Of a stretch of 64,000 nucleotides of DNA, positions 37,952-47,055 are shown in pieces. The notes under the pieces are model-generated. The model worked only from the letters and a program-made list of their open reading frames with translations. It was not told where the DNA came from and did not search any database. Origin of the DNA: CAWATZ01 sp963784995 (GTDB lineage Bacteria; Planctomycetota; Planctomycetia; Gemmatales; Gemmataceae). Positions within the stretch are counted from its first letter, which is position 1. Each line of letters begins with the position of its first letter. The position numbers and the translations under genes are program-made. The stretch covers positions 310,001 through 374,000 of the forward strand of contig CAWATZ010000006.1 in NCBI GenBank assembly GCA_963784995.1, read 5' to 3'.

Positions 37952-39652
37952 TCAGGGAAGGGTCAGGGCGCCGAGCCAGACGGCGACGGCCTCCGCACCG
38001 GGGTCTGGATGACCGAGGGCGCGGGCGCCGAGGTAGCTGGAACGCCCGCGCCGGGGCAGCATCTCGGCCGTCGCCCGGGCGGATGCGGCGGCGGCAGCCT
38101 GTGCGGCTCGGAGGGCCTCGGCCGAGGGCCGGCCGGAACGGATCGCGTCCTGGAACGCTTCCGCGGCCGGCAGCAGGGCGTCGAGCATGGTCCGATCGCC
38201 GCGGCTGGCGCCGCCCAGCTCGGCGATGGCCGCGCAGCCGGCCTGGAAAGCATCCGCCCACGTGCTCGGGTCCAGGGGCCGACCGCGGAGAGTCTGGCTG
38301 GCTCGCAGGAAGAACGCGGCATAGAGCGGGCCGGACGTTCCTCCCAGGGCGCGCTGCAAGGTCAGGCCAAGGGCGTGCAGCGCGGCGGCCGGATCATCGA
38401 GGGGATACGCCGGCAGTTGCTCCTGGACGGCCCGGGCGCCTCGTTCCAGGCTGATGCCGAGATCGCCGTCGCCGACCACCTGGTCCATCCGCGTCAGCTC
38501 CGGCGCTGCCTCGATCAGCGCTCGGGTGGCAGCCTGAAGCGCCGCTCCCAGAGCTTGTCCGAGTCGGGTTTGCGGCGGAGCCGGTGCGGCGACAGCGACC
38601 GGAGGCGCCGGCGGCTCGGAAGTCGGCGCCGGCCGGGTTCGCGGCCGGGCGGCGGCGTTGGGCCAGGCCGGGGCGTCCGTCGGAGCGTCCAGGCGGGCCA
38701 GCAGCCCCGTCTCGACCGGCAGGACGGAAAGAGAGATTCCGGACATTTCCAGAGCGGAAAGGAACGTGCCGAGGTAGACTCGCTTCACCGTCAGTCCTCG
38801 GTCCTCCAGGACAGCGAGCGCTCGCCGCGTGGCGATGGCCAGCTCCATCGTCGGCGTCGCGCCGAGATTGTTCACCAGCAGCACGACCCGGCTGCCGGGC
38901 TCCGGTTTCAGGTCGGCAAGGATCGCGTCGAGGAGATGATCGACCAGGGCATCGACCGGCTCCAGCGGTCCACGCCGGACGCCCGGCTCGCCGTGAATGC
39001 CCAGGCCAAGCTCGATCTCGTTCTCGCCAAGAGTAAAGGTTGGTCGCCCGGCAGCCGGGACCGTGCATGGCGAGAGAGCCACGCCCATGGTCCGCACCGC
39101 CCCGGCTGCGGCCCGCGCGATGGCAGCGACATCGGCCAGCGGCAGGCCCGCCTCGGCGGCCGCACCCGTGACCTTGTGGACCAGGATCGTGCCGGCCAGT
39201 CCGCGCCGCCCGGCATGCTCGACCGAGCCGGCCAGGGCCACGTCGTCGGCAACCAGAACGATCTCGACCGGGATGCCCTCGGCGCGGGCCAGCTCAGCGG
39301 CCAGGCCAAAGTTGAGCCGGTCGCCGGTGTAGTTCTTGACGATCAGCACCGCCCCGGCCGGCCCCGCCGTGGCCCGGATGGCAGCGAGGACGGCATCGGG
39401 GCTGGGTGAGGTGAACACGTCGCCGGCCACCGCGGCGCTCAGCATCCCTCGACCGACGTAACCGGCATGGGCCGGCTCGTGGCCGCTGCCGCCGCCGGAG
39501 ATGACCGCCACCGGCCGCTCGGCTGGCGTCGGAACGTCGGCGCGGATCAGCACTGTCTGGCCGGGGAGCCGACGCAGCCCGGGGTAGGCGGCGGCCAGCC
39601 CCTCGATCATCTCCTCGACGACGGCTTCCGGGCGGTTGATGAGCTTTTTCAC
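37952..39652 (-). CDS. dhaK: Dihydroxyacetone kinase, DhaK-DhaL fusion
   Basis: 566 residues. The DhaK part (1 to ~330) has GGGSGHEPAHAGYVG (53-67) and the substrate-linking histidine H220 in LGIHGEPG. A Pro/Ala-rich linker follows, then the DhaL part with the ADP-Mg site VVGDGDLGISL and GGTSGPLYAAFF. Both halves on one chain is the ATP-dependent type (as in Citrobacter), not the PTS-dependent type, and no DhaM gene is nearby. It phosphorylates dihydroxyacetone, linking glycerol use to glycolysis. It is intact and converges with the WD40 gene across the second structured repeat. Confidence 0.94.
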   Translation of the reverse strand: MKKLINRPEAVVEEMIEGLAAAYPGLRRLPGQTVLIRADVPTPAERPVAVISGGGSGHEPAHAGYVGRGMLSAAVAGDVFTSPSPDAVLAAIRATAGPAGAVLIVKNYTGDRLNFGLAAELARAEGIPVEIVLVADDVALAGSVEHAGRRGLAGTILVHKVTGAAAEAGLPLADVAAIARAAAGAVRTMGVALSPCTVPAAGRPTFTLGENEIELGLGIHGEPGVRRGPLEPVDALVDHLLDAILADLKPEPGSRVVLLVNNLGATPTMELAIATRRALAVLEDRGLTVKRVYLGTFLSALEMSGISLSVLPVETGLLARLDAPTDAPAWPNAAARPRTRPAPTSEPPAPPVAVAAPAPPQTRLGQALGAALQAATRALIEAAPELTRMDQVVGDGDLGISLERGARAVQEQLPAYPLDDPAAALHALGLTLQRALGGTSGPLYAAFFLRASQTLRGRPLDPSTWADAFQAGCAAIAELGGASRGDRTMLDALLPAAEAFQDAIRSGRPSAEALRAAQAAAAASARATAEMLPRRGRSSYLGARALGHPDPGAEAVAVWLGALTLP

Positions 39653-39670
39653 GTTTCAATCGTTTCAATC

Positions 39671-39706
39671 GTTTCCATCCGCCCCCGGACCGACCCGGGG
39701 GAAACG
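39671..39706. repeat. Short hairpin repeat, copy of 40826-40861
   Basis: GTTTCCATCCGCCCCC...GGGGGAAACG, a stem with CCCCCGG/CCGGGGG pairing. A near copy lies at 40826-40861, so the pair brackets the LTxxQ-rich gene. Confidence 0.75.
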
Positions 39707-39766
39707 CGGAACAGCGGCAGAGCGGAGCGCGTGAACGTTCACGCGCTCCGCTCTGCCGCTGTTCCG
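39707..39766. repeat. 60-bp perfect palindrome without spacer
   Basis: Bases 39707-39736 and 39737-39766 are exact reverse complements with no loop; the centre is GTGAACGTTCAC. It lies between the dhaKL start and the end of the LTxxQ-rich gene. A spacer-free palindrome cannot be a simple terminator and would extrude as a cruciform. Confidence 0.93.
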
Positions 39767-39806
39767 TCCGCGTTGCCGTCACGCAGTTGAGGGGCAGAAC
39801 CTGGGG

Positions 39807-40810
39807 TTAGCCCTGTGGCTGGCCACCCTGCGGTTGGCCACCTTGAGGCTGGCCACCCTGGGGCTGGCCACCTCCTCGACCCTGACGACCACCTCCTCGA
39901 CCCTGACGACCCTGGCCTCCCGGATTTCCCTGGCCGGCCTGAGCCGGGTCGGCCGGCGGCACGGTTCCCGAATCCGCCAAACCCACCCCGGCCTCGACCC
40001 TGCCGTTTGAACTCCGGACCGAGCATCTCGTCCCACTTGTTTTGTTGATCGGTCGTGAGGACTGCCCGCAGGTCGTCCTTTTGCACCTGGCGCGACTCCT
40101 CAGCCTTCTTGCGCATTTCATCCATCCATTTCGCCCGTTCCTCCGGGTCGGCTGGTGGCTGGTTGTTGCCTCCGTTGCCACCGGGGGCGCCCCGGCCCCG
40201 GCCACCGGGGCCGCCCCGGCCGTTCTGGTCTTCCATCTTCTGCTTGAGTGACGCAATCTGAGCCTTTGTTAACCTGAGCGTCTGGGCAACGTCATCCTTG
40301 TCATCGACCCAGGCTTGCTTCTCTGCGGCGCGACTGGTAATAGATCTGTCTGAGCCGGAGCATTTGCTCGGGACTCAGGGCGCTGGTGATCGCCTTGAGG
40401 GCGACCCGGTGATAGTAGTTCCTCTTTTTCTCTTTCTGAGGCGGAGGGAGGATCAAGGTTTCCGGGTTGCGGGACACGTCATAGTTCATCAGGTCGCGGA
40501 TCTCCCGGACTTTCTCCTTCTGTTCGTCGGACAGGTTCAGCTCGGTCGCCACGTCCTCTCCCCTGAGCAAATCCGGGGCCATCTCCCCAAACCGGGACGG
40601 GCGGGTGTCGGACATCATGGCATACGTGGTCACCCCGAGCAGCACGATGAAAGCTACCGAGCCGATGATCACCAGCCGACCGTAGCGCTCCCACCACGTC
40701 TTCGGGACAGTCCCTGGAGGAAGTTTCCCGGCCGGCTTTCCGGGAACACCCGTTGTGACGCCCCTCGGAGTCGGGACTCCGGGTCTGGTGGTGATGTCTT
40801 TCTTCTGCAT
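39807..40810 (-). CDS. Membrane-anchored LTxxQ-like (Spy/CpxP-type) protein with Gly/Gln-rich tail, frameshifted
   Basis: About 333 residues. It has a short basic N-terminus, one membrane helix (LVIIGSVAFIVLLGVTTYAMM), then repeated LTxxQ-type helices: LNLSDEQKEKVREIRDLM, LSPEQMLRLRQIYYQ, LRLTKAQIASLKQKM and LTTDQQNKWDEML. These recur in CpxP/Spy-like periplasmic proteins. The tail is Gly/Arg/Gln-rich with four GGQPQ repeats just before the TAA. The frame changes near 40325 and, to reach the GGQPQ repeats, near 39985; without the second change it would run to 39739 with an unlikely Trp/Arg tail. The ATG at 40810 has GGAG upstream. Chaperone or envelope-stress function is an inference. Confidence 0.65.
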
Positions 40811-40825
40811 GGCGAGTCTCCCCAT

Positions 40826-40861
40826 GTTTCAATCCGCCCCCAGGTGGATCCCGGGGGAAAC
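40826..40861. repeat. Short hairpin repeat, copy of 39671-39706
   Basis: GTTTCAATCCGCCCCC...CCGGGGGAAAC. It matches the copy at 39671 in both flanks and differs mainly in the loop. It lies in the leader of the LTxxQ-rich gene. Confidence 0.75.
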
Positions 40862-41003
40862 GAACCGGCGTTTCCAGTATCAACACCGCAGCCGGGTGGA
40901 TGTCCCACCGGTTTGCGGATTCTTCTGCCTCGTTCTCGTTTCAAGGATGGATTTTAGCACCGAAGCCGTCTCGTTGGGTATCCCGGAATTCGCTGGGGGG
41001 CGT

Positions 41004-41951
41004 TCAGGCGGTCTCGAAGCAGGCGACGATGGCCGTGACGTTGTCCTTTCCGCCCCGCGCGTTCGCCTCGACGATTAGACGCTCACACGCCGGCTTCGGT
41101 TCCTTCTCGGCAGCGAGGATGGCGGCGATGTCCCTGTCGTCGAGCATGTCGGTCAGCCCGTCGGAGCAGAGCAGGATGCGGTCGTCCGGCTGCAGTTCGG
41201 CCATCTGCACTTCGGTCTGCACTCCGACCGAGCCTCCTCCCAAGACGTTGGTGACGACGTGCCGCCACTGGTGATGGACCACCTCCTCCGGTTTGATCAC
41301 TCCCCGCCGGGCCAGCTCCCCCGCCAGAGTGTGATCGACGGTCAGCTGCCGGATCTGGCTGCCCCGCAACAGGTAGCAGCGGCTGTCTCCCGCATGAAAC
41401 ACCCACAGCTTCCAGCCGCTGGTAAAGGCCATGGTCAGGGTGGTGCCCATGCCAGCGAACTCCGGATGGTGCGCCGACTCCTCGGCCAGGCGGGCGTCGG
41501 CTTCCCGCAGCGCCGTCCGAAAATCCTTCAGCACCGTCGGCTCGTCTGCCGTTTGCAAGTTGGAGAAGCGCTTGAGGATGTGCAGCACGTAGGCTTCGAT
41601 GCTGGCCACGGTCATGGCGCTGGCCACCTCCCCGGCGCGGTGGCCGCCCATGCCGTCGGCGACCAGGAAGACGTACGCCCGGTTGCGGCCATGCTGCGTC
41701 TCCGGCTGCGGCAGGCTGGTCTGCCGGACCCAGAGCGTCCGGGCCAGCTCCCCGATCAGGAACTGGTCCTCGTTCGAGGAGCGGACCTTGCCCTTGTCGG
41801 TGCTGCCGTGGCTGCGCACCCTCGGGGGAGCTTGCGTGGGAAGCACGATCGGAGCTGTATCGTCGGGTCGAGTCACGCGGCCTGCCCTCCTGAGACGTCT
41901 GGCAAGCGATCTCTCCTGGCGATCCTGACCAGGAAATGACCGGGCTGGCAT
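41004..41951 (-). CDS. PP2C-family Ser/Thr phosphatase
   Basis: 315 residues. The metal-site motifs of PPM phosphatases appear in order: SSNEDQF, LVADGMGGHRAGEVAS, AGMGTTLTMA, VFHAGDSRCYLL, LCSDGLTDML and GGKDNVTAIV. It should remove phosphate from Ser/Thr in a metal-dependent way and is a natural counterpart of the Hanks-type kinases in this window, though not adjacent to either. The ATG at 41951 gives a basic 50-residue leader without a signal peptide, so it is cytoplasmic. It is divergent from the methyltransferase gene. Confidence 0.92.
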   Translation of the reverse strand: MPARSFPGQDRQERSLARRLRRAGRVTRPDDTAPIVLPTQAPPRVRSHGSTDKGKVRSSNEDQFLIGELARTLWVRQTSLPQPETQHGRNRAYVFLVADGMGGHRAGEVASAMTVASIEAYVLHILKRFSNLQTADEPTVLKDFRTALREADARLAEESAHHPEFAGMGTTLTMAFTSGWKLWVFHAGDSRCYLLRGSQIRQLTVDHTLAGELARRGVIKPEEVVHHQWRHVVTNVLGGGSVGVQTEVQMAELQPDDRILLCSDGLTDMLDDRDIAAILAAEKEPKPACERLIVEANARGGKDNVTAIVACFETA

Positions 41952-42128
41952 TGAGATTTCTTGAGGATAGCGGTGTGGGAGCCGCGATGCAAGCCAGAGG
42001 TGCAGGCCCCGATGAAAGTCGCGATTTGCTGGACCGGGTCGGTCCCGTTTCCGAATAATAGTTGCAGGGTGGGAAGACGAGCCGCTCGTTTGCCGATACC
42101 CTGCCGACAGCGGAGCCAGGAAAAGTCC

Positions 42129-42929
42129 ATGCTTCACGAACAAGTTACCCAGACTCTGCTGCAACTGCTGCATTCGACACCGCCCAGCGCCGATTCCCTT
42201 CTGGCCGCGTTGCGGCTGCTGGCCAAGCATCGCTCCCTCCTCCTCCAGAACACGCTGATCCAGTTGTGTGGCAGCCGGGTCCTTTCCGGACCCTTCGAGG
42301 GAATGGCGTTCCTGCCCACGTCGGCGGAAGGCTGTCACGTCCCGAAATTGCTGGGCTGTTACGAGGCCGAGCTGCATCCGGCGATGGAAACGGTTGTCCG
42401 CGGCGGCTGCGAGGTGATCCTCAACGTCGGCTGCGCCGAGGGTTACTATGCGGTCGGCCTGGCTCGCCGCCTGCCGGGCTGCAAGGTGCTCGCCTTCGAC
42501 AGCAATCCGGCCTCCCAGGCCTCTTGCCGCCAGCTGGCAACGCTGAACGGCGTCCTGGACCGCATCGAGGTCGGCGGCTTGTTCCAGGGTCAGCAGTTCG
42601 CGGATTATGCCTCGAAAGCGACCCTGGTGCTGTGCGACGTCGAGGGCGCGGAAGGGGAGCTGCTCGATCCCGTCGCGTTTCCCGCTCTGCGGGGGATGGA
42701 CGTGATCGTCGAATGCCACGATTGTTTTCGCCCGGGCCTCTCCGAGGAGCTGCAGCGCCGTTTCGCGGGCAGCCACGTGATTGAGCGGTTCCAGCAAACC
42801 CTCCGGGCCGTGTCGCTGCCCCCCTTTTTCGCCCAGCTGGGGCACCTCGATCAGCTCCTCGCCGTCTGGGAATGGCGGTCAGGACCGACGCCGTGGCTGG
42901 TCATGCGTAGGTCAGGCTTTCCAGCCTGA
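42129..42929 (+). CDS. SAM-dependent methyltransferase (FkbM-like)
   Basis: 266 residues. A helical N-terminus is followed by a class I methyltransferase core: SAM loop VILNVGCAEGYYAVGLARRL, motif II VLAFDSNPASQ and motif IV LVLCDVEGAEGELL, the last typical of FkbM-like enzymes. The acceptor is unknown. The ATG at 42129 follows AGGAAAAGTCC. The final residues (RRSGFPA) and the stop codon come from the left arm of the perfect inverted repeat at 42907-42966, so the native C-terminus may have been replaced. Confidence 0.8.
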   Translation: MLHEQVTQTLLQLLHSTPPSADSLLAALRLLAKHRSLLLQNTLIQLCGSRVLSGPFEGMAFLPTSAEGCHVPKLLGCYEAELHPAMETVVRGGCEVILNVGCAEGYYAVGLARRLPGCKVLAFDSNPASQASCRQLATLNGVLDRIEVGGLFQGQQFADYASKATLVLCDVEGAEGELLDPVAFPALRGMDVIVECHDCFRPGLSEELQRRFAGSHVIERFQQTLRAVSLPPFFAQLGHLDQLLAVWEWRSGPTPWLVMRRSGFPA

Positions 42930-42966
42930 CACTTGCGGTCGTGTCAGGCTGGAAAGCCTGACCTAC
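42907..42966. repeat. Perfect 26-bp inverted repeat ending the methyltransferase gene
   Basis: Arms 42907-42932 and 42941-42966 are exact complements (GTAGGTCAGGCTTTCCAGCC starts the arm) with an 8-base loop. It supplies the last codons and TGA of the methyltransferase gene and ends 5 bp from the stop of the converging WD40 gene, so it could act as a two-way terminator. Confidence 0.94.
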
Positions 42967-42970
42967 GGCA

Positions 42971-43975
42971 TCATCCCTTCATTGCGTAAACGATGGCCCG
43001 GTTGTGGCCGACCATGAAAACGGTGTCGCCGGCGTCATTGAGAAGGAAGTCGTGAACGTGCATCGGCACCTGTTCCTGACGCAGCACTTTTTTGGCAGCC
43101 AGGTCGAAGAACAGGAAGAAGCCGCTGCCCGCTCCGCCCGCGCCCAGCAACCATGCGCCGGAGGGATGGAACTGCAGCCGATTAACCAGCCCCTGGAAGC
43201 GGTCGCTGACGAACTCGTGGGTCCGCTCCCCCTTCCGCCAGTCGAACACCTCCACGCGGCCCTTGGCCTCCAGGTGGTCGATGTTGCCGATCTTGCCCGT
43301 GCCGCCGACCGCCAGGAACTTGCCGTCCGGTGAGAAGGCCAGCGACCGGGGACCGCCGATCGAGTGCCGCCGCGCCACCGGGTCCCAGGTGTACATGATG
43401 GGAGCTTCCATCGTCGCCACCTGCTTACCGGTCTCCACTTCCCAGACGATGATCCTGGCCGGCTTATCGACCGTGGCCAGGTGCTTGCCGTCGGGCGAGA
43501 AGGCGCAGGCGTAGAGCATCGAAGTGAAGTTGTGCGGGGTCAGCTCCTTGTGGCCGCGCAGCTCACGGATCAGCTTGCCGGTAGCACCGTCCCACAGCTT
43601 GCAGACCATGTCGTCGGCGACGCTGGCCACGATCTTGCCGTCCGGAGAGGTAACCACCTTGCGGATCCACTTGCTATGGGCATCGACGGTGCGGGCCATG
43701 CTGCCGACGGTGGTGTCCCACCAGATCAGCTTGCCGTCGTAGCCGCCGGAAACGACGGTCGAGCCGGTCACTGCCACGGAAGTAACGTAGCTGGCGTGGG
43801 CGGCCAGGGGTTTGAACTCGGGCTTGGCTTGCGTCAGGTCGGTTTCGTAGACCTTGAAGTCGGAGCTGCCGACAAAGAAGCGATTGGTCCCGGGCAGGCG
43901 GGCAATGCCAAAGAGGATGTCGGGCCGGCTGACGTTCAGGGTTTGCTTGATTTTATCGGGATTGGGGGCAGGCAT
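42971..43975 (-). CDS. Cytoplasmic WD40-repeat protein
   Basis: 334 residues without a signal peptide, so probably cytosolic. One seven-bladed propeller fits (KLIWWDTTVGSMARTVDAHS, VVTSPDGKIVASVADDMVCK, ACAFSPDGKHLATVDKPAR). The ATG at 43975 (MPAPNPDKIKQ) starts a compact N-terminus. It is the third gene of a same-strand run after the DUF1549/1553 and DUF1501 genes, an arrangement seen repeatedly in planctomycetes. Its role there is not established. Confidence 0.85.
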   Translation of the reverse strand: MPAPNPDKIKQTLNVSRPDILFGIARLPGTNRFFVGSSDFKVYETDLTQAKPEFKPLAAHASYVTSVAVTGSTVVSGGYDGKLIWWDTTVGSMARTVDAHSKWIRKVVTSPDGKIVASVADDMVCKLWDGATGKLIRELRGHKELTPHNFTSMLYACAFSPDGKHLATVDKPARIIVWEVETGKQVATMEAPIMYTWDPVARRHSIGGPRSLAFSPDGKFLAVGGTGKIGNIDHLEAKGRVEVFDWRKGERTHEFVSDRFQGLVNRLQFHPSGAWLLGAGGAGSGFFLFFDLAAKKVLRQEQVPMHVHDFLLNDAGDTVFMVGHNRAIVYAMKG

Positions 43976-44011
43976 GGGTGGGGTCCTTGAGTAGCGCAGG
44001 TGAATGTCTTG

Positions 44012-44097
44012 GTTAGCCGCGACGCGGAGCGGCGGAGCCGCGCAGCGGAGCGCGTTCGCGGCCTCGAACACGCGCTCCGCTGCGCGTCGCGGCTAAC
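44012..44097. repeat. Inverted repeat related to 955-1055, supplies DUF1501 stop
   Basis: The outer arms GTTAGCCGCGACGC and GCGTCGCGGCTAAC pair, and an inner GCAGCGGAGCGCG/CGCGCTCCGCTGC pair follows; the left arm has a 16-base extra insert. The arm sequence is that of the repeat at 955-1055. TAG in the arm is the stop codon of the DUF1501 gene. Confidence 0.85.
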
Positions 44098-45403
44098 TGA
44101 GGACGGCCTTGATCGGGTTAAAGCCCTTGTCAACCAGCGGCACCGGCCGGGAGCCGACGTAGTAGTTCTTGTGCGGGTTGATGCCCAGGGCCGCGTAGAT
44201 GGTGGCGAACAGCTCGCCCGCCCCCACCTCGCCCTCGGTCACGCGCTGGCCCTTGTCATCGGTCTTGCCGTAAACGCCGCCCTTGATGCCGGCGCCCGTG
44301 AGGCTCACGCTCCAGGCCGAGGCGAAGTGATCGCGGCCCAGGCTGGCGTTGATCTGCGGCGTCCGGCCGAACTCGGCCATGGTGATGATCAGCGTGTTCT
44401 TGAGCAAGCCGCGCTGCTCCAGGTCATCGACCAGGGCGGCCATGACGTGATCCAGCTCGGGCACCAGCTCCTGGTGCGTCTCGAAGTTCTGGCCGTGGCT
44501 GTCCCACCAGGCCCGGCTGACGCGGACAAACGGCACGCCCGCCTCGACCAGCCGCCGGGCGACCAGCGTTTGCTGGCCGAACTGGGTCGGTCCATAGGCG
44601 TCGCGCATCTTCTGCGGCTCCTGGCTGGCGTCGAACAGCTTCTCGCTGGCCATCAGTCCACGAACGCGCGAATACGCCTCGGCATGGCTGCTGACGGCCG
44701 AGGTGCCCCGGCCCTCGCTGAAGCGCTTGCTGAGGAAGTCGCGCAGCTCGGCCCGCTGCTGATGGTCCTGAGCGGTGATGTCCTTCAGGCGGGTGAGGTT
44801 CTCGGGGATCATGCTCTTGTACAGCTCCATCGGCTCAAAGCGAGCGCCAGGAAGCCCGCTGCGCCGGGAGCCATGCCGCGGCCCTCGGTCTCGAAATAGA
44901 AGTGGACGTAATCGGGCACCGGGCTGTCCGGCTTGCCCAGCTCGCGAGCCAGCACGGCTCCCAGGTCGGGATACTTCAGGGTCGCCTCGTCGCGCCGGCC
45001 GCGCATCATCACCTTGGCCGCGCTGCCATGATCGCCGTTCTTGGTGTTCAGCGAGCGGATGACGCAGGTGTGCTTCATCCGCTGGGCCATCTTCGGCATC
45101 AGTTCTGAGATATGGACCCCTGGGACCGAAGTCGGGAATGGCCCGGAAGGGGCCGCCCGTGGTCGCGCCTGGCTTGGGGTCCCAGGTCTCCAGCTGGCTG
45201 GCGCCGCCGGCCAGCCACAGCACGATGCACGCTTTCTGCTGCCGTTTCAGCTCATTGGCCAGGGCCGGGCTGCCGAGGACGTTGAGGCCGGTCATGTCGG
45301 CGGCAAAGCCGGCCGAGCCGGCCGCCAGGGCGCCGAGGAAGCCGCGGCGCGTCAGGGGGTGATCGAGAGATCCGCAGAAGGATCGGTCTTTTCGGGAGGC
45401 CAT
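44093..45403 (-). CDS. DUF1501 family Tat-exported protein, two compensating frameshifts
   Basis: About 436 residues. The Tat-type signal is LTRRGFLGALAAGSAGFA. DUF1501 features follow: KACIVLWLAGGASQLETWDP, MKHTCVIRSLNT, HGSAAKVMMRGRR, and later EFGRTPQINASLGRDHFASAWS with AGAGIKGGVYGKTD-like context. The frame changes near 45125 and back near 44855, and the middle third (PKMAQRMKHTCVIRSLN...) is in another frame. The family is sulfatase-like in fold and is very abundant in planctomycetes beside DUF1549/DUF1553 genes; its substrate is unproven. It starts 38 bp after that gene. Confidence 0.88.
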   Translation of the reverse strand: MASRKDRSFCGSLDHPLTRRGFLGALAAGSAGFAADMTGLNVLGSPALANELKRQQKACIVLWLAGGASQLETWDPKPGATTGGPFRAIPDFGPRGPYLRTDAEDGPADEAHLRHPLAEHQERRSWQRGQGDDARPARRGDPEVSRPGSRAGSRAGQAGQPGARLRPLLFRDRGPRHGSRRSGLPGARFEPMELYKSMIPENLTRLKDITAQDHQQRAELRDFLSKRFSEGRGTSAVSSHAEAYSRVRGLMASEKLFDASQEPQKMRDAYGPTQFGQQTLVARRLVEAGVPFVRVSRAWWDSHGQNFETHQELVPELDHVMAALVDDLEQRGLLKNTLIITMAEFGRTPQINASLGRDHFASAWSVSLTGAGIKGGVYGKTDDKGQRVTEGEVGAGELFATIYAALGINPHKNYYVGSRPVPLVDKGFNPIKAVLS

Positions 45404-45441
45404 GTGTCGCTCTCCTGAGAGGGAAGGGTTTTGGGGTGGGA

Positions 45442-47055
45442 TCAATGGTTGAAACGGAACTCCGCACTGGTAATCAGGGCCCAGACCAGCTGCCGATACG
45501 CATCGACCGGCCGGTCTTGCCTCTCCTTGAGGAACTTCTCCAGCACGGCCAACTCATCCGCTTGCGGGCCACGGCACAGCGTCGCCGATACGGCAACGTG
45601 AATCGCCTCCCGGGCCTCCTTGCACGCCTTCATCCGGCCAATCAGCCGATCGGTCCCGTCGGTGAGGAACTCCTGGGAGAGGCGGTCGCCGTTGCTGAAC
45701 AGCAGCGCCTCGCTGACGCCGACCTGGAAGTCCTCGCCGGGCTGTTCCAGCAGGCTGGCGAAGCCGCGAGCACTGCTCTCCTGCCCTTCGACGAACTTCT
45801 CGAACTCCTCCGGTTTGCCGGCCTGTACCCGGCTGGTGTCGGTGGTCGCCAGCCGCAGCGACAGGGCCAGCTGCATGGGCGTCAGCGGCCGGACCCGGGT
45901 CACGGCAAAGAGGTACGGCGGCGGCAGAGTACTGCTGTGCCAGCGGCTGGCGCGGGCGTAGGTCTGGCTGAGGACCAGGCCGCGGATCAGCCGCCGCAGG
46001 TCGTAGCCGTGCTCGGCCGTGTCGCGGGCCAGGAAGTCGAGCAGCTCGGGATGGCTGGCCGGGTTCTCGGAGTGCATCTGGTCCAGCGGCATCACCAGGC
46101 CCCGGCCAAACAGCCGATACCAGAGGCGATTGACGATGTTGCGAGCGAAGAAGCCACGCTGGTCGGGCTGCAGCGACAGCTCCACCAGGCTCCGGCGGGC
46201 GCTGAATTTCGGGGCCGGCGGCGGCGTCTTGGTTCTCTTGTGCTTCTCGAACAGTTCCTTGTCCTTGCGGATCTCGTCGCCGCTGGGCTCGCGGAGACTG
46301 GCGTCGGCGACGGTCTTGCCGGTCAGGAACATCATCCGGGCCGTCTTTTCCTGGCCCTTGGTGGTCTTGAACTTGACCAGGCCCAGTTCGCGCTCGCCCA
46401 GGAAGCCGCCGTTGTCGAAGGTCCGGCTCAGGAACGACTTCAGGCCATAGAAATGGTCCTGCTTCCAGTCCTGCACCAGCGGATGATCGTGGCACTGGGC
46501 ACAGCTGACGTTGACGCCGAAGAACAGCGAGCTGACCTCGGCCGTCAGCCGGTCCTGGTCCTTGACGCGCACCTGGAGGAAATCGCTGGCGCCTTTCAGG
46601 GCCGGGTTGCTCTCGTCGGGCACCATCAGGGCGCGATAGATCCGGTCCCACGACTGGCCGGAGGTAAGGGCCCGGGTCAGGAAATCGCGGATGCTGTTGC
46701 GATAGCCGGCCATGAGGGTGGCGTCGAGGTCGGTGGCCAGGTGGCGGACCGCGGCCGGGGAGGCCAGCAGCCGCTCGACCAGCTTGACCTTCTTATCGGG
46801 ATCGGTCGATTCGACGAAGGCCCTGGTTTCCGCCGGGGTCGGGATCCGACCGACCAGGTCGAGCATCAATCGCCGCAGCAGGGTGCTGTCGTCGGCGGGA
46901 CCGGCCGGCTTCACGTTCTCTTCTTGCAACCGCAGAATAACATAGTGATCGACAGCCTGCTCGATGGGCTGAGTGGGCGGCAGCAGATCGTCGGCGCGGA
47001 CGGCGAAACCACAGCAGAGGTGGGCCAGGACGGCCAGAGGCAGGAGGTAGCGCAT
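45442..47055 (-). CDS. DUF1549/DUF1553 domain protein
   Basis: 537 residues. Signal peptide RYLLPLAVLAHLCCGFAVRA. The DUF1549 part begins IDHYVILRLQ-like (VDHYVILRLQEENVKPAG) with LLRRLMLDLVGRIPTPAE, and contains CAQCHDHP, a CxxCH motif that could bind haem. The DUF1553 part includes RGFFARNIVNRLWYRLFGRG, HPELLDFLA and RRLIRGLVLSQTYARAS. The ATG at 47055 starts directly at the signal peptide. It leads the DUF1549, DUF1501 and WD40 set. The protein is intact and shorter than versions carrying an extra cytochrome domain. Confidence 0.9.
   Translation of the reverse strand: MRYLLPLAVLAHLCCGFAVRADDLLPPTQPIEQAVDHYVILRLQEENVKPAGPADDSTLLRRLMLDLVGRIPTPAETRAFVESTDPDKKVKLVERLLASPAAVRHLATDLDATLMAGYRNSIRDFLTRALTSGQSWDRIYRALMVPDESNPALKGASDFLQVRVKDQDRLTAEVSSLFFGVNVSCAQCHDHPLVQDWKQDHFYGLKSFLSRTFDNGGFLGERELGLVKFKTTKGQEKTARMMFLTGKTVADASLREPSGDEIRKDKELFEKHKRTKTPPPAPKFSARRSLVELSLQPDQRGFFARNIVNRLWYRLFGRGLVMPLDQMHSENPASHPELLDFLARDTAEHGYDLRRLIRGLVLSQTYARASRWHSSTLPPPYLFAVTRVRPLTPMQLALSLRLATTDTSRVQAGKPEEFEKFVEGQESSARGFASLLEQPGEDFQVGVSEALLFSNGDRLSQEFLTDGTDRLIGRMKACKEAREAIHVAVSATLCRGPQADELAVLEKFLKERQDRPVDAYRQLVWALITSAEFRFNH

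Noticed and set aside
44809..45099. Separate 96-residue gene in the middle of the DUF1501 gene
   Set aside because: Its sequence is the missing middle of DUF1501 (MKHTCVIRSLNT and following), so it is a frame-shifted part of that gene.
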